A stretch of 64,000 nucleotides of DNA. Source: Pseudomonas marginalis (lineage in GTDB: Bacteria > Pseudomonadota > Gammaproteobacteria > Pseudomonadales > Pseudomonadaceae). Position 1 is the stretch's first letter; every line of letters begins with the position of its first letter. The notes under the pieces are model-generated. The model made no database searches, was not told the origin of the DNA, and worked only from the letters and a program-made list of their open reading frames with translations. The stretch is from NCBI RefSeq assembly GCF_008692035.1, contig NZ_VTFG01000001.1, forward strand, positions 1 to 64,000. The letters run 5' to 3'. The translations under genes and the position numbers were made by a program. Positions 63,827-64,000 of this stretch are shown here, in pieces.

Positions 63827-64000
63827 ATGAGCACGTGCCCCGCACCGCCTACCGCTGATACGGCATTGCTTGAACACTATGTGAAAAAGATCCTCGCCGC
63901 GCCGGTCTATGACCTCGCGGTGCGTACGCCCCTGCAAGCCGTGCCGGCACTCTCGGCAATGCTCGGCAACCAGGTGCTGCTCAAGCGCGAAGACCTGCAA
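63827..64000 (+). CDS. ilvA: Threonine ammonia-lyase, N-terminal part (cut by window end)
   Basis: The first 58 codons read MSTCPAPPTADTALLEHYVKKI, then APVYDLAVRTPLQAVPALSAML and NQVLLKREDLQ, the usual start of biosynthetic threonine dehydratase. This PLP enzyme deaminates threonine to 2-oxobutyrate, the first step to isoleucine. AGGAG lies six bases before the ATG. The catalytic lysine and regulatory domain are beyond the window. Expression is probably controlled by the leader attenuator directly upstream. Confidence 0.88.
   Translation, partial: MSTCPAPPTADTALLEHYVKKILAAPVYDLAVRTPLQAVPALSAMLGNQVLLKREDLQ

Overview
The window is high-GC, densely coded DNA from a Pseudomonas, most likely of the P. 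fluorescens group. Supporting signs are a complete fap (functional amyloid) operon, the ptxS-kguEKTD 2-ketogluconate operon with its TGAAACCGGTTTCA operators, dimethyl-sulfone monooxygenase SfnG, and short palindromic repeats (REP/REPIN) of the type common in P. fluorescens genomes. It looks chromosomal; no tRNA, rRNA, CRISPR array, insertion sequence or prophage was recognised.

Layout. 0.2-3.1 kb: a YafY/WYL regulator, an NTF2-fold protein, ZapE and a GNAT enzyme. 3.2-8.0 kb: a small exported protein, a Fur-box-preceded TonB siderophore receptor, a CptA-type phosphoethanolamine transferase and a small coiled-coil protein. 8.3-11.6 kb: a translationally coupled gnd-zwf-HAD phosphatase operon. 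12.3-18.4 kb: a sigma54 activator convergent with fapABCDEF; fapA has a good -24/-12 promoter and a strong terminator lies between fapC and fapD. 18.7-25.2 kb: an orphan FecR protein, a PepSY protein and a 1701-residue toxin-like protein with a C-terminal HEITH zinc-peptidase motif. 25.4-33.5 kb: mostly housekeeping and metabolic genes (DpkA-like reductase, DUF883 protein, LysR/nitrilase pair, GNAT, LEA-2 lipoprotein, NCS2 permease, chemoreceptor).

33.6-38.7 kb: kguD, kguT, kguK, kguE and ptxS, for 2-ketogluconate uptake and catabolism under PtxS repression. 39-47 kb: an accessory block of two large paralogous Ig-like module proteins without signal peptides, an autotransporter, and two proteins of unknown role, one with two carbohydrate-binding-like repeats; the bases are visibly richer in A+T than the neighbours. 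47-49.4 kb: LysE exporter, AraC regulator and a DUF1345 membrane protein. 49.4-55.9 kb: a MexXY-like RND pump (fusion protein plus permease, no outer-membrane channel gene) divergent from an OmpR/histidine-kinase pair. 55.9-60.5 kb: a methyltransferase, a TSUP exporter, nested REPINs, and a divergent DszC-like/SfnG pair with sigma54 promoters on both sides, for use of organic sulfur. 60.4-64 kb: a GNAT enzyme and a RimK-like ATP-grasp enzyme with an RLAN-type N-terminal part, a ParD-like/methionine aminopeptidase pair, and the beginning of ilvA.

The signals most worth following are the isoleucine-codon leader peptide and mutually exclusive hairpins in front of ilvA, the terminator that splits the fap operon, the giant HEITH protein, and the Ig-like paralogue pair. 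All functional names come from reading the translated sequences; no database search was run.
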